From Humisphaera borealis (GTDB lineage Bacteria > Planctomycetota > Phycisphaerae > Tepidisphaerales > Tepidisphaeraceae): DNA of 64,000 bases. This document shows positions 37,065 to 46,165 of this stretch, piece by piece (positions within the stretch are counted from its first letter, which is position 1; every line of letters starts with the position of its first letter). The notes beneath the pieces are model-generated. The model had not been told where the DNA came from, made no database searches, and saw only the letters and a program-made list of their open reading frames with translations. The position numbers and the translations under genes are program-made. The DNA lies in assembly GCF_015169395.1 (NCBI RefSeq), contig NZ_CP063458.1:6820001-6884000 (forward strand). Reading direction: 5' to 3'.

Positions 37065-38528
37065 ATGAATCACCTTCTCCACCGCCGCGCCTTCCTCCAG
37101 CGCAGCCTCACCGGGCTCAGCAGCATTGCGCTGGCGTCGTTGTTGAAAGACGACGGGCTGCTCGCGAGCGAGCCGCCGGTTCGTCCTACGATCGATCCCG
37201 CCCGACCTTACGCACCGCGGGTTCCGCATTTTACGCCCAGGGCGAATCGGGTGCTCATGATCTTTTGCTCCGGCGCGCTCAGCCATGTGGATACATGGGA
37301 TTACAAGCCGGAACTCTTCAAGCGACACGACACTCCCATGCCGGGTGCGTCAGGACTCATCACCTTCCAGGGCGAGAATGGCAATCTCATCAAGCCGATC
37401 CGCGATTTCCGACCGCGCGGGCAGTCGGGGAAGATGCTCTCCGATCTTCTACCCAATCTCGCAGAACTCGCCGACGACATGTGCTTCATCCACTCGATGA
37501 CGGCCAAGTCCAATACTCACGGCCCCGCCGAGAACCAGATGGGCACGGGCTACATCCTTGACGGCTTCCCGAGCTGCGGCGCGTGGGTGACTTACGCGCT
37601 TGGCACCGAGAATCAGAACCTACCCGCATATGTCGCGATTCCTGATCCGCGCGGCGTGCCGCAAATCGGGCCACGACATTGGGGCAGCGCGTTTCTACCA
37701 GCGGCGTTTCAGGGCACGGCCTTCAATGCACAAAAGTCGATCCCCAATCTCGCGCGACCCGCTTCGATCAGCGAAAACGCTGATCGCGAAACGCGAGATT
37801 TCCTACGCCGGCTGAATGATCAGCACCTCAAGCAGAATCCCGGCGACAGCGATCTCGCCGCGCGCATTTCCGCTTACGAACTCGCCGCGCGGATGCAGCT
37901 TGCCGCCGCCCAGGTCAGCGACCTGAGCACCGAGTCCAAAGCCATGCAGGCGTTGTACGGCGTGAACGACCCGAACGTGAACAAGGCGGGATTTGCTCGC
38001 AACTGCATCATGGCGAGGCGGCTGATCGAAAGCGGCGTACGATTCGTGCAGCTCTTCAACGGCTCTTACGCGATGGGCGAGGGCGTGGGCAACTGGGACG
38101 GGCACAGGAAGATTCACGAGCAGTATGCAGTCCACGCGCCCATTCTCGACCAGCCGTGTGCCGCACTGATCAAGGATCTCAAGGCGCGGGGTCTGCTTTC
38201 CGACACACTCATCGCTTTCGTCACCGAGTTTGGTCGCATGCCCACATTTCAGAAAGGCGCGAACGGCCGCGATCACAACCCGAAGGGCTTCAGTGTCTGG
38301 CTCGCCGGCGCCGGGGTGAAACCCGCATTCAGCTACGGTGCGACGGATGAATTTGGCTACCAGGCGGTGGAGAATGTGACGTCAATCTACGACCTGCACG
38401 CCACCATGCTCCACCTGCTCGGCCTAAACCACGAGCGACTCAGCTTCTACAACAACGGAATCGAGCGCCGTCTGACCGACGTTCACGGGCGCGTTATCAC
38501 GGACATCCTCGTTTCCTCCGATCGATGA
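37065..38528 (+). CDS. DUF1501 Tat-exported protein
   Basis: 487 residues. N-terminal twin-arginine-type signal ([20 protein letters not shown]). DUF1501 blocks: [100 protein letters not shown] followed by RDHNP. These proteins resemble the sulfatase/alkaline phosphatase superfamily, but no activity has been firmly assigned. It is 4 bases behind the DUF1549/DUF1553 gene and its stop overlaps a possible start of the SGNH gene, so the three are probably one transcript. Confidence 0.92.
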   Translation: MNHLLHRRAFLQRSLTGLSSIALASLLKDDGLLASEPPVRPTIDPARPYAPRVPHFTPRANRVLMIFCSGALSHVDTWDYKPELFKRHDTPMPGASGLITFQGENGNLIKPIRDFRPRGQSGKMLSDLLPNLAELADDMCFIHSMTAKSNTHGPAENQMGTGYILDGFPSCGAWVTYALGTENQNLPAYVAIPDPRGVPQIGPRHWGSAFLPAAFQGTAFNAQKSIPNLARPASISENADRETRDFLRRLNDQHLKQNPGDSDLAARISAYELAARMQLAAAQVSDLSTESKAMQALYGVNDPNVNKAGFARNCIMARRLIESGVRFVQLFNGSYAMGEGVGNWDGHRKIHEQYAVHAPILDQPCAALIKDLKARGLLSDTLIAFVTEFGRMPTFQKGANGRDHNPKGFSVWLAGAGVKPAFSYGATDEFGYQAVENVTSIYDLHATMLHLLGLNHERLSFYNNGIERRLTDVHGRVITDILVSSDR

Positions 38529-38545
38529 ATGAAAGGCAACCTGCA

Positions 38546-39640
38546 ATGAGAATGCTACCTGTCTGCGCGCTGTTGATGTCAGTTGCCCTGGCGACTCCGG
38601 CAGTCGTTGCGATCGAATATCCTTATCATACCGCCGAGCCCCAGAAGACCGGCTGGCCGCTGACCGCGGAGGAGCGCGCCTACGTCGTAAACAAGCCGGA
38701 GTATGACCGCCGGCCAGGGCGCGAATCAAACAAGCATCTTCCGGCGCTCTGGCCGGTTGTTCCAAGCGCAGGGTTCTGGGGCGGGACGAGTTGGCTGGAT
38801 ACGCACGCGAAGCTTGTGGACTACGTGCAGGCGAACAAGGGGCCGATCGACGTCCTGCTGGTCGGCGATAGCATCACCCAGCAGTGGGGCAGCCCGCTGG
38901 ATAAGGGGGTGCTCAACGATGCCTGGAAGAAGCACTTCGCGAACTACAAAACCATCAACATCGGCATTGGAGGCGACAAGTCACAGAACGTCCTCTGGCG
39001 GCTGGATCACGGCGGTGTGGAAGGGCTGGAGCCGAAAGTCATCATCTTGATGATCGGCAACAACAACATGTTCTTTACACCGGAAACCGGCGTGGAGGCT
39101 GCCGCCAAGGGCGTGCAGATGTGCGTGGCGAATGTCCGCGAGAAGTTTCCCAATGCCGAGGTGATCGCGGCACAGATTCTGCCGTGCCATGCGCCGGGCG
39201 TCGCCTTTTATGAGGACATCAAGAAGACCAACACCGCGATCACCGCGCTGAAGCTCGACAGCGATCCAAAGGTGCACGTGATTGACCTGTGGGGCGATTT
39301 CACCAATGCCGATGGCACCATCAAGAAGGCCCTCTTCACGCCCGACAACATCCACCTCTCACTGGAAGGCTACGCCGTCTTTGCCGAGCGATTGAAGCCG
39401 TTGCTCGACAAGTTCATCGGCGGCAAGGGGCTCGGTGGCGACGTGGTGATTCCCACGAAGAAGGCCGCCGCCGCCGCTTCGCCCGACATTGCCGATTTCG
39501 CCGGCGACTTCATCCGCCTGGATGGGACTCTGAAGTCTGAGCTATATGCCGACAAACACCTCCACCCCAACGAGGCTGGCTATGAGATTCTCGCGAGCAG
39601 ACTCAAGCCGTTGATCGAGAAGGCATTCGGCGGCAAGTAA
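38546..39640 (+). CDS. secreted SGNH hydrolase, collapsed two-domain form
   Basis: 364 residues from ATG 38546 (AAAGG upstream; an ATG at 38525 overlaps the previous stop). Signal peptide to about SAL..VVA. One complete SGNH/GDSL esterase domain: VLLVGDSITQQWGSP (block I Ser), NIGIGGDK (Gly), LMIGNNNMF (Asn), DNIHLSLEGYAVFAERLKPL (Asp/His). A linker (KKAAAAASP) then leads to a lone 45-residue piece, LDGTLKSELYADKHLHPNEA, that repeats only the last block. The 633-residue relative at 56450-58351 has a full second domain ending in the same piece, so this gene appears to have lost nearly all of domain 2. Domain 1 should still be active. Likely carbohydrate esterase. Confidence 0.88.
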   Translation: MRMLPVCALLMSVALATPAVVAIEYPYHTAEPQKTGWPLTAEERAYVVNKPEYDRRPGRESNKHLPALWPVVPSAGFWGGTSWLDTHAKLVDYVQANKGPIDVLLVGDSITQQWGSPLDKGVLNDAWKKHFANYKTINIGIGGDKSQNVLWRLDHGGVEGLEPKVIILMIGNNNMFFTPETGVEAAAKGVQMCVANVREKFPNAEVIAAQILPCHAPGVAFYEDIKKTNTAITALKLDSDPKVHVIDLWGDFTNADGTIKKALFTPDNIHLSLEGYAVFAERLKPLLDKFIGGKGLGGDVVIPTKKAAAAASPDIADFAGDFIRLDGTLKSELYADKHLHPNEAGYEILASRLKPLIEKAFGGK

Positions 39641-39642
39641 AC

Positions 39643-42240
39643 ATGCGATATCTGTCACCAATCTTGGCGCTGTTGCTGGCGGCGCGCTTGACGCCAAGCG
39701 CCACGGCTGCGCCACCTCCGGCCGCCTTTCTGGAACAGCACTGCTATAGCTGCCATGACGGCGACGCGAAGAAAGGGGGGATCGACCTCACGGCGTTGAA
39801 GTTGCAACTGGATGACCGTGACGCGTTCCAAACCTGGGTCAAGGTTCACGACGCCGTCGCGAACGGCGATATGCCGCCGAAAAAGAAGCCGCGTCCATCT
39901 GAAGCCGATTCCAGTAGATTTCTGGCCGATCTCGACAAAGCACTCGTTGCCGCGGACGAATCGCGCATCGCGCGCCAAGGCCGCGCGACCTTTCGTCGGC
40001 TGACACGAGTGGAGTATGAGAATGCGGTACGAGACCTGCTCGACTTGCCGCATCTCGAGATCAAAGAAATCCTGCCCGCCGATGGCTCCCGGCACGGCTT
40101 CGATAAGGTCGGCGAGGCGCTGGACCTGTCGCACGTGCAACTGGCCAGGTACCTGGAGGCCGCCGACCGCGCATTGGATGCAGCGATCGCCACGCGTGTC
40201 ACACCGCCGCCGGTCGTGAAACGAAGGATTTACCCGACGGAATCGTTCAAGTTTCACATGAATCTCAAGCTCGGCAGCGCCATCCTTCTGAAAGACGGGC
40301 AGCCCGATCCGATCTGGCCCGTGGCGAAGGAAAAGCACGATGCGCCGGACATGGCGACGATCAAGTCGCCGGACTTCTTCAAGCTCAAGCAATCCGTTGC
40401 GCTGCTGACGCCCAATCTTGAAGGCTGGCTCAAGAGCATGACCTTCGCCCCGATGTTTGCGGGCAAGTACCGACTTCGGCTCTCGACATGGAGCTTCCAC
40501 TGGAACGCCGGGAAGATCGAACCGCTGCCCGCGCCGCAGGCGGTTCGGCTGTATGTGCATCCTCGGACGCTCGGCTACTTCGATGCCCCGTCACTCGCCC
40601 CGACGGTCCACGAGATCACCCCGTGGCTGGAGATGGGGGACGAGGTCATCTTTGACCCGGCGTCGTTCTTCTGGACGGGCCTGCAGATTCACCAGCGCAA
40701 GGGTGGCGGCGGCTTGCACGTCGGGCCGGCGGTGGTCGTGGACTGGATGGAGGTCGAGGGACCGCTGTACGAGCAATGGCCTCCGGAAAGTCATCGCCGT
40801 CTGTTTGGTGACCTGCCGCTGAAGCCGTTCGACGCCGCGACCGGTCTCAAACCGCCCACTCACGCGGCACCCGTTCAGAAGCTGGGCTATGGTTGGCCCA
40901 AGCCCTGGGAGATTCCGCCCGGCGACTCCAAGCCACAACCGCTCGTCACCGTGGCCAGTCCCGCACCGCTGGAGGACGCGAAGCGGCTGCTGGCAAACTT
41001 CCTCCCGCGCGCGTTCCGTCGTGATGTGAGCGACGCCGAGATCATGAGGTATGTGGGTCTCGTCCAGCAGCGCCTGGAGAAGAAGGACTGCTTCGAACTT
41101 GCGATGCGTCACGCCTACAAGGCTGCTCTGACGTCCACTCAATTCCTGTTCCGCAAGGAAGCCCCCGGCACGCTAGACGATCTTGCCCTGGCCACTCGGT
41201 TGTCTTTCTGGCTGTGGAATTCCACGCCCGATGCCCAGCTGCTCAGCCTCGCGAAGCAGAACCAGCTGCACGAGCCTGAGACGCTTCACGCCCAGGTCGA
41301 GCGATTGCTCTCAGACCCGCGCAGCGATCGCTTCATCACGGAGTTCCTCGATCAATGGCTCAAACTCCGGGACATCGATGCGACCGATCCCGACCAGGCT
41401 CTCTATCCGGAATACCATCTGTATCTGAAGGAATCGATGCTCGCCGAATCGCGGGCCTTCTTTCGCGAACTCATCGCAAAGGATTTGCCAGCCGTAAACA
41501 TCGTCGCGAGCGACTTTGCGATGCTCAATCAGCGGCTCGCCGGGCATTACGGCATCAAAGACGTTGTCGGTAACGCGATCCGTCGAGTGCCGTTGCCGCC
41601 CGACAGCCACCGCGGGGGCTTTCTCACCCAGGCCTCCGTTCTGAAGGTGACCGCCAACGGCACGGTATCGTCGCCCGTCGTGCGCGGGGTCTTCGTCACC
41701 GAGCGCCTCCTCGGCCGTCCTATTCCGCCCGTTCCGCCAGGCGTCGCAGCGATCGACCCCGACACGCGCGGCGCCACCACCATCCGCGAGCAGCTTGCCA
41801 AGCATCGCACTGACGCCAGTTGTGCAGCTTGCCATTTGAAAATGGACCCGCCCGGTCTGGCCCTCGAGAGTTACGACGTCATCGGCGGATATCGCGACCG
41901 GTATCGCTCCCTCGACAAAGGAACGTCCGGCGGTTTCAAGTTCCCCGACGGCCAAGGCGTGCGATACAAAGCTGGCCCACCCGTCGATGCCAGCGGCGAA
42001 ACTGCGCAGGCGGAGCCCTTCCAGAACTTCGCCGACTTTCAGCGGCTTACCGTCGCCAAGCCCGAGACGGTCGCACGGGCCTTTGCGGCTCAGATGATCA
42101 CGTACGCGACCGGTGCGGAACCCGGGTATGCCGACCGCCGTGAGGTCGATCGGATCCTGTCGGAGACCAAGGCGCAGCAGTACGGCATCCGGTCGCTGGT
42201 TCACGCCGTTTCGCAGAGCCGACTGTTTCAACACAAGTAG
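39643..42240 (+). CDS. PSCyt1-DUF1587/1592/1588/1585 protein
   Basis: 865 residues, starting 2 bases after the SGNH stop. Signal peptide MRYLSPILALLLAARLTPSA. Heme motif HCYSCHDGDAKKGGIDLTAL; DUF1587 RLTRVEYENAVRDLLDLPHL; a single beta-rich insert ending VVVDWMEVEGPLYEQWPPES (one copy, against three in the 1340-residue relative); DUF1592 LATRLSFWLWNSTPDAQLLS; DUF1588 GGFLTQASVLKVTANGTVSS and second CxxCH CAACHLKMDPPGLALESYDV; DUF1585 AAQMITYATGAEPGYADRRE. A broken copy of its C-terminal part lies at 58390-58671. Function unknown; secreted, probably c-type cytochrome. Confidence 0.92.
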   Translation: MRYLSPILALLLAARLTPSATAAPPPAAFLEQHCYSCHDGDAKKGGIDLTALKLQLDDRDAFQTWVKVHDAVANGDMPPKKKPRPSEADSSRFLADLDKALVAADESRIARQGRATFRRLTRVEYENAVRDLLDLPHLEIKEILPADGSRHGFDKVGEALDLSHVQLARYLEAADRALDAAIATRVTPPPVVKRRIYPTESFKFHMNLKLGSAILLKDGQPDPIWPVAKEKHDAPDMATIKSPDFFKLKQSVALLTPNLEGWLKSMTFAPMFAGKYRLRLSTWSFHWNAGKIEPLPAPQAVRLYVHPRTLGYFDAPSLAPTVHEITPWLEMGDEVIFDPASFFWTGLQIHQRKGGGGLHVGPAVVVDWMEVEGPLYEQWPPESHRRLFGDLPLKPFDAATGLKPPTHAAPVQKLGYGWPKPWEIPPGDSKPQPLVTVASPAPLEDAKRLLANFLPRAFRRDVSDAEIMRYVGLVQQRLEKKDCFELAMRHAYKAALTSTQFLFRKEAPGTLDDLALATRLSFWLWNSTPDAQLLSLAKQNQLHEPETLHAQVERLLSDPRSDRFITEFLDQWLKLRDIDATDPDQALYPEYHLYLKESMLAESRAFFRELIAKDLPAVNIVASDFAMLNQRLAGHYGIKDVVGNAIRRVPLPPDSHRGGFLTQASVLKVTANGTVSSPVVRGVFVTERLLGRPIPPVPPGVAAIDPDTRGATTIREQLAKHRTDASCAACHLKMDPPGLALESYDVIGGYRDRYRSLDKGTSGGFKFPDGQGVRYKAGPPVDASGETAQAEPFQNFADFQRLTVAKPETVARAFAAQMITYATGAEPGYADRREVDRILSETKAQQYGIRSLVHAVSQSRLFQHK

Positions 42241-42523
42241 CGATAGCGGCAGAGACGATCTGGTTCGCCTGCTCGACGCACCGGTAGATCGTTCCGCGGA
42301 GCGTCTCACGTTCTGTGTCAATGACTTCTGCGGTTGCTTCGATCGGCTGCAAACCAAGCGGCCGCTTTGCTCGACTTATCGCCTTTGCTTCGTCACGCTC
42401 TGTGTATCGCGCTTCGCCGCCTTTGACGATGACGCGCCACCGCCGGTCGGCTCCACGGCTCAGGCCGGCGATCCGCTCGGCGGTGCTGGAGGTATAGGTT
42501 TTAGCGGGTCGTCCGGAGGGCAT
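42241..42523 (-). pseudogene. possible remnant gene start near tRNA-Gly
   Basis: A minus-strand frame from ATG 42523 reads as sensible protein for about 95 residues (MPSGRPAKTYTSSTAERIAG; RRWRVIVKGGEARYTERDEA; YRCVEQANQIVSAAIA) and then runs into the antisense of the DUF1592 gene end at 42240. The opening is vaguely like the N-terminal arm of phage-type integrases, but no family is recognised with confidence. It would be a truncated leftover of an earlier element at the tRNA locus. Otherwise the 417 bases between 42240 and the tRNA show no gene. Confidence 0.3.
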
Positions 42524-42636
42524 CGCAATATCTACGTTGCAATCTCTGGATGTGCCGTATAATGCCTCCTTCAGACGGCTACTCGAGAAGTGTCGAAAAT
42601 GATGTCGTAGATTCAAAGGCGTTTCTTGTAAGCGTC

Positions 42637-42645
42637 TGATATAAA
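42637..42645 (+). promoter_or_regulatory. extended -10 promoter element of tRNA-Gly
   Basis: TGATATAAA gives a TG-N-TATAAA extended -10, placing transcription start near 42652, a few bases before the tRNA at 42658. No good -35 is seen, which extended -10 promoters can do without. A second TATAAT with a weak TTGCAA lies at 42537-42563. Confidence 0.45.
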
Positions 42646-42657
42646 TAGGCTTCGAAT

Positions 42658-42729
<72 letters not shown>

Positions 42730-42849
42730 CTTAGATAACTCAAGCCGAATCCAATACTTGGATACCTTCCGACGGTCGGAAGAGCGGCACGAAGAGGACG
42801 GGTTTTTCTGGGTGATCCAGAGAAACCGAAAACCCTCGGAGTGTTCGCC

Positions 42850-44223
42850 ATGCCCCGACCGAAAGCTACCCACCCCGCGTACTGTCTGCACCGCCGAAGT
42901 GGTCGCGCCTACGCCACCATCGCCGGCAAGCAACACACCTTCCCGGGCCCGCACGGGTCTGATGAATCTCGCTCTGCATACGACCTGCTGATTGCCCAAT
43001 GGCTAAAGGGCGGACGCGTCTTGCCCGCCGTGAAGGGCGGCACCGGCCCCACCGTGTCGATGATCGCTTGCGACTTCTGGCGCTATGCGGAGAAGCGATA
43101 CGTCGCCGCCGACGGCACCCCGACCGGCGAGGCGGAGAACTACCGCTACGCCCTGCGGATCCTCCGCAGGCTGTACGCCAACGTGCCGGCGGTTGAGTTC
43201 GGGCCGAAGAAACTAAAGGCGCTTCGAGAGTACGCGTTGATGGACCGGACGGAGCAGGACGATGAGGGGCGGGAAGTCGTCGTCGCGGGATGGTCGCGCA
43301 CCTACTGCAATCGGCAAGTCGATCGCATTCAGAACATCTTCCGCTGGGCCGCGTCGGAAGAGCTGATTCCCGTGGCCGTGTCTCAGGCGCTCGATACCGT
43401 GGAATCACTCCGCTACGGCACCTCGGGCGCTCGCGAGACGGAAGCCGTCGTCGGTGTCCCTGATGCCCTGGTCGACGCGACGTTGCCCTTCCTTCCGCCG
43501 TCCATCGCCGCCGTCGTGAAACTCCAGCGCCTTACCGGCGCTCGCGGTGGGGAACTGCTGAAGCTTCGGACCTGTGACATCGACATGACCGGCGACGTGT
43601 GGAAGTTCAAGCCGGCGGACCACAAGACAAAACACAAGGGCAAGGTCCGCGTCATCCGCTTCGGGCCGCAGGCGAAAGACATCCTTACCGAGTTCCTCCG
43701 CCCCGATGTCCAGACCTACCTCTTCCGCCCCGTCGACGCCAACGCCTGGATGATCGAGCAGGCGAAGAAACGAGCCGCGGACCGGAAGGCACCCCCGCCG
43801 ACGCCTTCACGGTTGGCGCGGCTGGCCGATCGGAACGCGGTCGAGTTCCGTCCGAAGTACGATAAGAACGCCTACGCTCTGGCCGTCGCCCGTGCCTGTG
43901 TCGTCGCCTTCCCATTGCCGGGGGATCTGGCCCGCGTCAAGGTACCCTGTTTGAAGTCGAACGGCCGACGTCACCTTCGCTGGGAGACGCCCGAGGAATG
44001 GAAGGCCCGATTGGGCAACTGCTGGCTGGAAGTGATGCGGTGGCGTGACGATCACCATTGGCACCCGCATATGCTGCGCCACGCCAGCGCATCGAAGATC
44101 CGGCGGGAGTCCGACCTGGACGCGAGCCGGATCATCCTGGGACATTCAGAGCAGGCGATGACCGAGCATTACGCCGAGGTTGATGATCGCCGAGCTGATG
44201 AGGTCATCGCCAAGCTGGGCTAG
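42850..44223 (+). CDS. tyrosine recombinase / integrase
   Basis: 457 residues from ATG 42850 (GGAG eight bases upstream). The catalytic domain carries the tyrosine recombinase set: Arg I in LQRLTGARGGELLKLRTCDI, a Lys in KTKHKGKVRVIRFG, the H-x2-R box in HWHPHMLRHASASKIRRESD, and LGHSEQAMTEHYAEVDDRRA with the final His and nucleophile Tyr. An unusual 100-residue stretch (about 295-395) separates Arg I and the H-x2-R box. The N-terminal half contains a core-binding SAM-like helical region. Position directly after tRNA-Gly argues that it integrated an island using the tRNA 3' end. Confidence 0.9.
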   Translation: MPRPKATHPAYCLHRRSGRAYATIAGKQHTFPGPHGSDESRSAYDLLIAQWLKGGRVLPAVKGGTGPTVSMIACDFWRYAEKRYVAADGTPTGEAENYRYALRILRRLYANVPAVEFGPKKLKALREYALMDRTEQDDEGREVVVAGWSRTYCNRQVDRIQNIFRWAASEELIPVAVSQALDTVESLRYGTSGARETEAVVGVPDALVDATLPFLPPSIAAVVKLQRLTGARGGELLKLRTCDIDMTGDVWKFKPADHKTKHKGKVRVIRFGPQAKDILTEFLRPDVQTYLFRPVDANAWMIEQAKKRAADRKAPPPTPSRLARLADRNAVEFRPKYDKNAYALAVARACVVAFPLPGDLARVKVPCLKSNGRRHLRWETPEEWKARLGNCWLEVMRWRDDHHWHPHMLRHASASKIRRESDLDASRIILGHSEQAMTEHYAEVDDRRADEVIAKLG

Positions 44224-44343
44224 AATCAATTCCTTGGGCCGGCGGACTACTAATTACCCGTCGCAATGCCCGTACAGCGTCGCCGCGCTCGTCACCTTGC
44301 GCGGCGCGCGGGACGGGAAGCCCTGCTTTCAGAGAGGTGACCC

Positions 44344-45282
44344 ATGCTCGATGAGCGTGACAACTTGCTTTCTTTGGCGAATCAATTGGACATACTTGAT
44401 GAGTTACTTGATGAACTGGAAAGGTCCCGGCCGCACCGTCAAAGGCAGATTCCCGACGTGATAGCCGACGAGCGTAGTCGAAGAATTCTCAAGAGTTGTC
44501 TGGAAGAGCAGGCCAACCCTGATCCGGAATACGAAAGGGCTGCAAGCGAGTGGTTCCGCAAGGATGCGGAGCGACTAGCCAATGCGCGGAAGCCCGCCGG
44601 GAATGCTTATCCGAAGCGGTCAAAGAAGAAGACCTCACCTGTTCTCTTACAGGACGATCCACTCTCGCCTGAAATTTCTCGCTTGGTCGTCTATGTCGGC
44701 GACAATTGCGAAAAAATCCGTCGCTTGAATAGGCTTATCCGGAAGGCCGATACGATGGATCAATGCAACGATCGCTTGAGCAAGTTGCGAGACTTTGTCG
44801 TGGCTACCGTAGGAATGGCGTTGAAAGACCTTAAGTCCGCAAGGCTGCTGATGCCCGAGACCTTAGATGCGATGTTTCGTGGGATGTATAGCGCGCTCGC
44901 TGGCATCAACACAACGCTGGTGTACTGTGACCTTTCCCGGCAGCCGTTGCCGTTGTGTCCCAGGTTGACATCGCCAAGCTGGAATCACGACGCGTTACTG
45001 GAGGCGTCGGAATTGTGGAAGAAGCGTAGGTCCGTTATCGCCAATTCCCGCCGACGCATCAGGCAATTCTGGCAAGAGGGAATGGACCTAGCGATCGCTG
45101 CGACGTCGAGTGACGCTCCTCGGATACCCCCTGCGATTCCTTTCCCGACCGCGATTGCCGATGCTGATAATTCGACTCAGCACATTCCCCAGGACAAGCT
45201 AATCTCGCCGAAGCAGCAGGCCATCGACATCGGTATTAGGCTCTGTCTAATGGACCCAGAATCCTCAAGTATTTCAGCATGA
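44344..45282 (+). CDS. hypothetical helical protein, C-terminus altered by IS insertion
   Basis: 312 residues as it stands, with a strong AGAGAGGTGA ribosome site before ATG 44344. No family recognised. It is rich in charged helices (LSLANQLDILDELLDELERS; KRRSVIANSRRRIRQFWQEG), has no signal peptide and no transmembrane segment. The IS at 45239 interrupts the gene near its 3' end: the last 14 residues are IS sequence. If the IS and one TA copy are removed, the frame continues from IDIGI to SREPIQFPRDTCL and stops, so the original protein was about the same length and may still work. It lies in the putative island directly after the integrase. Confidence 0.6.
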   Translation: MLDERDNLLSLANQLDILDELLDELERSRPHRQRQIPDVIADERSRRILKSCLEEQANPDPEYERAASEWFRKDAERLANARKPAGNAYPKRSKKKTSPVLLQDDPLSPEISRLVVYVGDNCEKIRRLNRLIRKADTMDQCNDRLSKLRDFVVATVGMALKDLKSARLLMPETLDAMFRGMYSALAGINTTLVYCDLSRQPLPLCPRLTSPSWNHDALLEASELWKKRRSVIANSRRRIRQFWQEGMDLAIAATSSDAPRIPPAIPFPTAIADADNSTQHIPQDKLISPKQQAIDIGIRLCLMDPESSSISA

Positions 45283-46165
45283 TTCCGAGTTTTACGAAGC
45301 CAAGGAAGCTTAGTCCGAGCTTTTCGTACCGGGTGGCCAGTCTCCGGCACTCTTTCAATCAGCCCACGGCCTGCTCGATGCGGGATCGTTTCCGGTAGGT
45401 TTTCTTGTCGAAACGTTCGCCTATGGGGCGTTTCTGGTTGCTCTTTCGCGGGATGACCGGCTCGATGCCGCAGTCTTTGAGGAACTCGCGAGTTGATTCG
45501 TAGCTGTATCCCTTGTCGCCTGCCAGTTGATCGGGCCAGCCGATCCGACGAGGTCTGCGGACACTGTGGATCAGGTTGTGGAGTTGCGTCGATTCGTGCG
45601 TCTGACCGGCCGTGAGGGTGGCTCCGAGGATAAGGCCCTTGCCGTCAGTAACCAGGTGGAGTTTCGATCCCCATCCGCCGCGGCTGCGGCCCAAATGGTG
45701 GTCGTCGGGTTCGAGGGTGTCGAGCGGGTGCTTTTTTTTGCGAGCACCGGCCGCGGCCCGGCCGGCGCGGATGTTCGTGCCGTCGACCAGCCACAGGTCC
45801 CAGTCGATCTTGCCGGCCTTGTCCAGTCGGATCTGAAGGGCCTTGAGGATCTTGTCGAAGGTGCCGTCGCGACGCCAGCGGTTGAAGCGTTGGTTGACCG
45901 TTCCGAACTTGCCGTAGCGTTCGGGCAGGTCACGCCAAGGAGCGCCCGAGCGGAGAATCCAGAGCATGCCGTTGAGGACGGTGCGATGATTGAGCCACTT
46001 GCCGCCGCGAGCCTGCCTGGGAAACAGGTCCTTGAGAAGGGCCCATTGATCGTCCGTGATTTCGTAGCGAGCCATCAGAACCTCCGTGTGGAGGCAGCAT
46101 GGCATGCAATAATAGAAAGCGCAATTCCTAACGAGCGCCGAACTTGGCATCCATTAGACAGAGCC
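45239..46165. mobile_element. IS5-family insertion sequence, 927 bp
   Basis: Perfect 16-bp terminal inverted repeats GGCTCTGTCTAATGGA at 45239-45254 and, reversed, 46150-46165. The flanks show a 2-bp target duplication TA (45237-45238 and 46166-46167), as in the IS427 group of IS5. It holds one minus-strand DDE transposase gene. The perfect repeats point to recent insertion. Confidence 0.92.
45359..46075 (-). CDS. IS5-family transposase with premature stop
   Basis: 238 residues from ATG 46075, which has GGAGG five bases upstream. N-terminal DUF4096-like region (YEITDDQWALLKDLFPRQAR; LNGMLWILRSGAPWRDLPER) and the DDE core: first Asp in WLVDGTNIRAG, second in LAGDKGYSYES, Glu in SRIEQAVG. Right after AVG a TGA stops the frame, yet the same frame continues for 40 sensible codons (LKECRRLATRYEKLGLSFLG and onward) as in other IS5 transposases, which have Trp or Phe here. 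A TGG to TGA change is the simplest explanation. The catalytic triad remains but the C-terminal helix is lost, so activity is doubtful. Confidence 0.9.
   Translation of the reverse strand: MARYEITDDQWALLKDLFPRQARGGKWLNHRTVLNGMLWILRSGAPWRDLPERYGKFGTVNQRFNRWRRDGTFDKILKALQIRLDKAGKIDWDLWLVDGTNIRAGRAAAGARKKKHPLDTLEPDDHHLGRSRGGWGSKLHLVTDGKGLILGATLTAGQTHESTQLHNLIHSVRRPRRIGWPDQLAGDKGYSYESTREFLKDCGIEPVIPRKSNQKRPIGERFDKKTYRKRSRIEQAVG

Noticed and set aside
45359-45361. TGA in the transposase as a selenocysteine or recoding site
   Set aside because: IS5 transposases have Trp or Phe at this place and no recoding hairpin was seen; a nonsense mutation is simpler.
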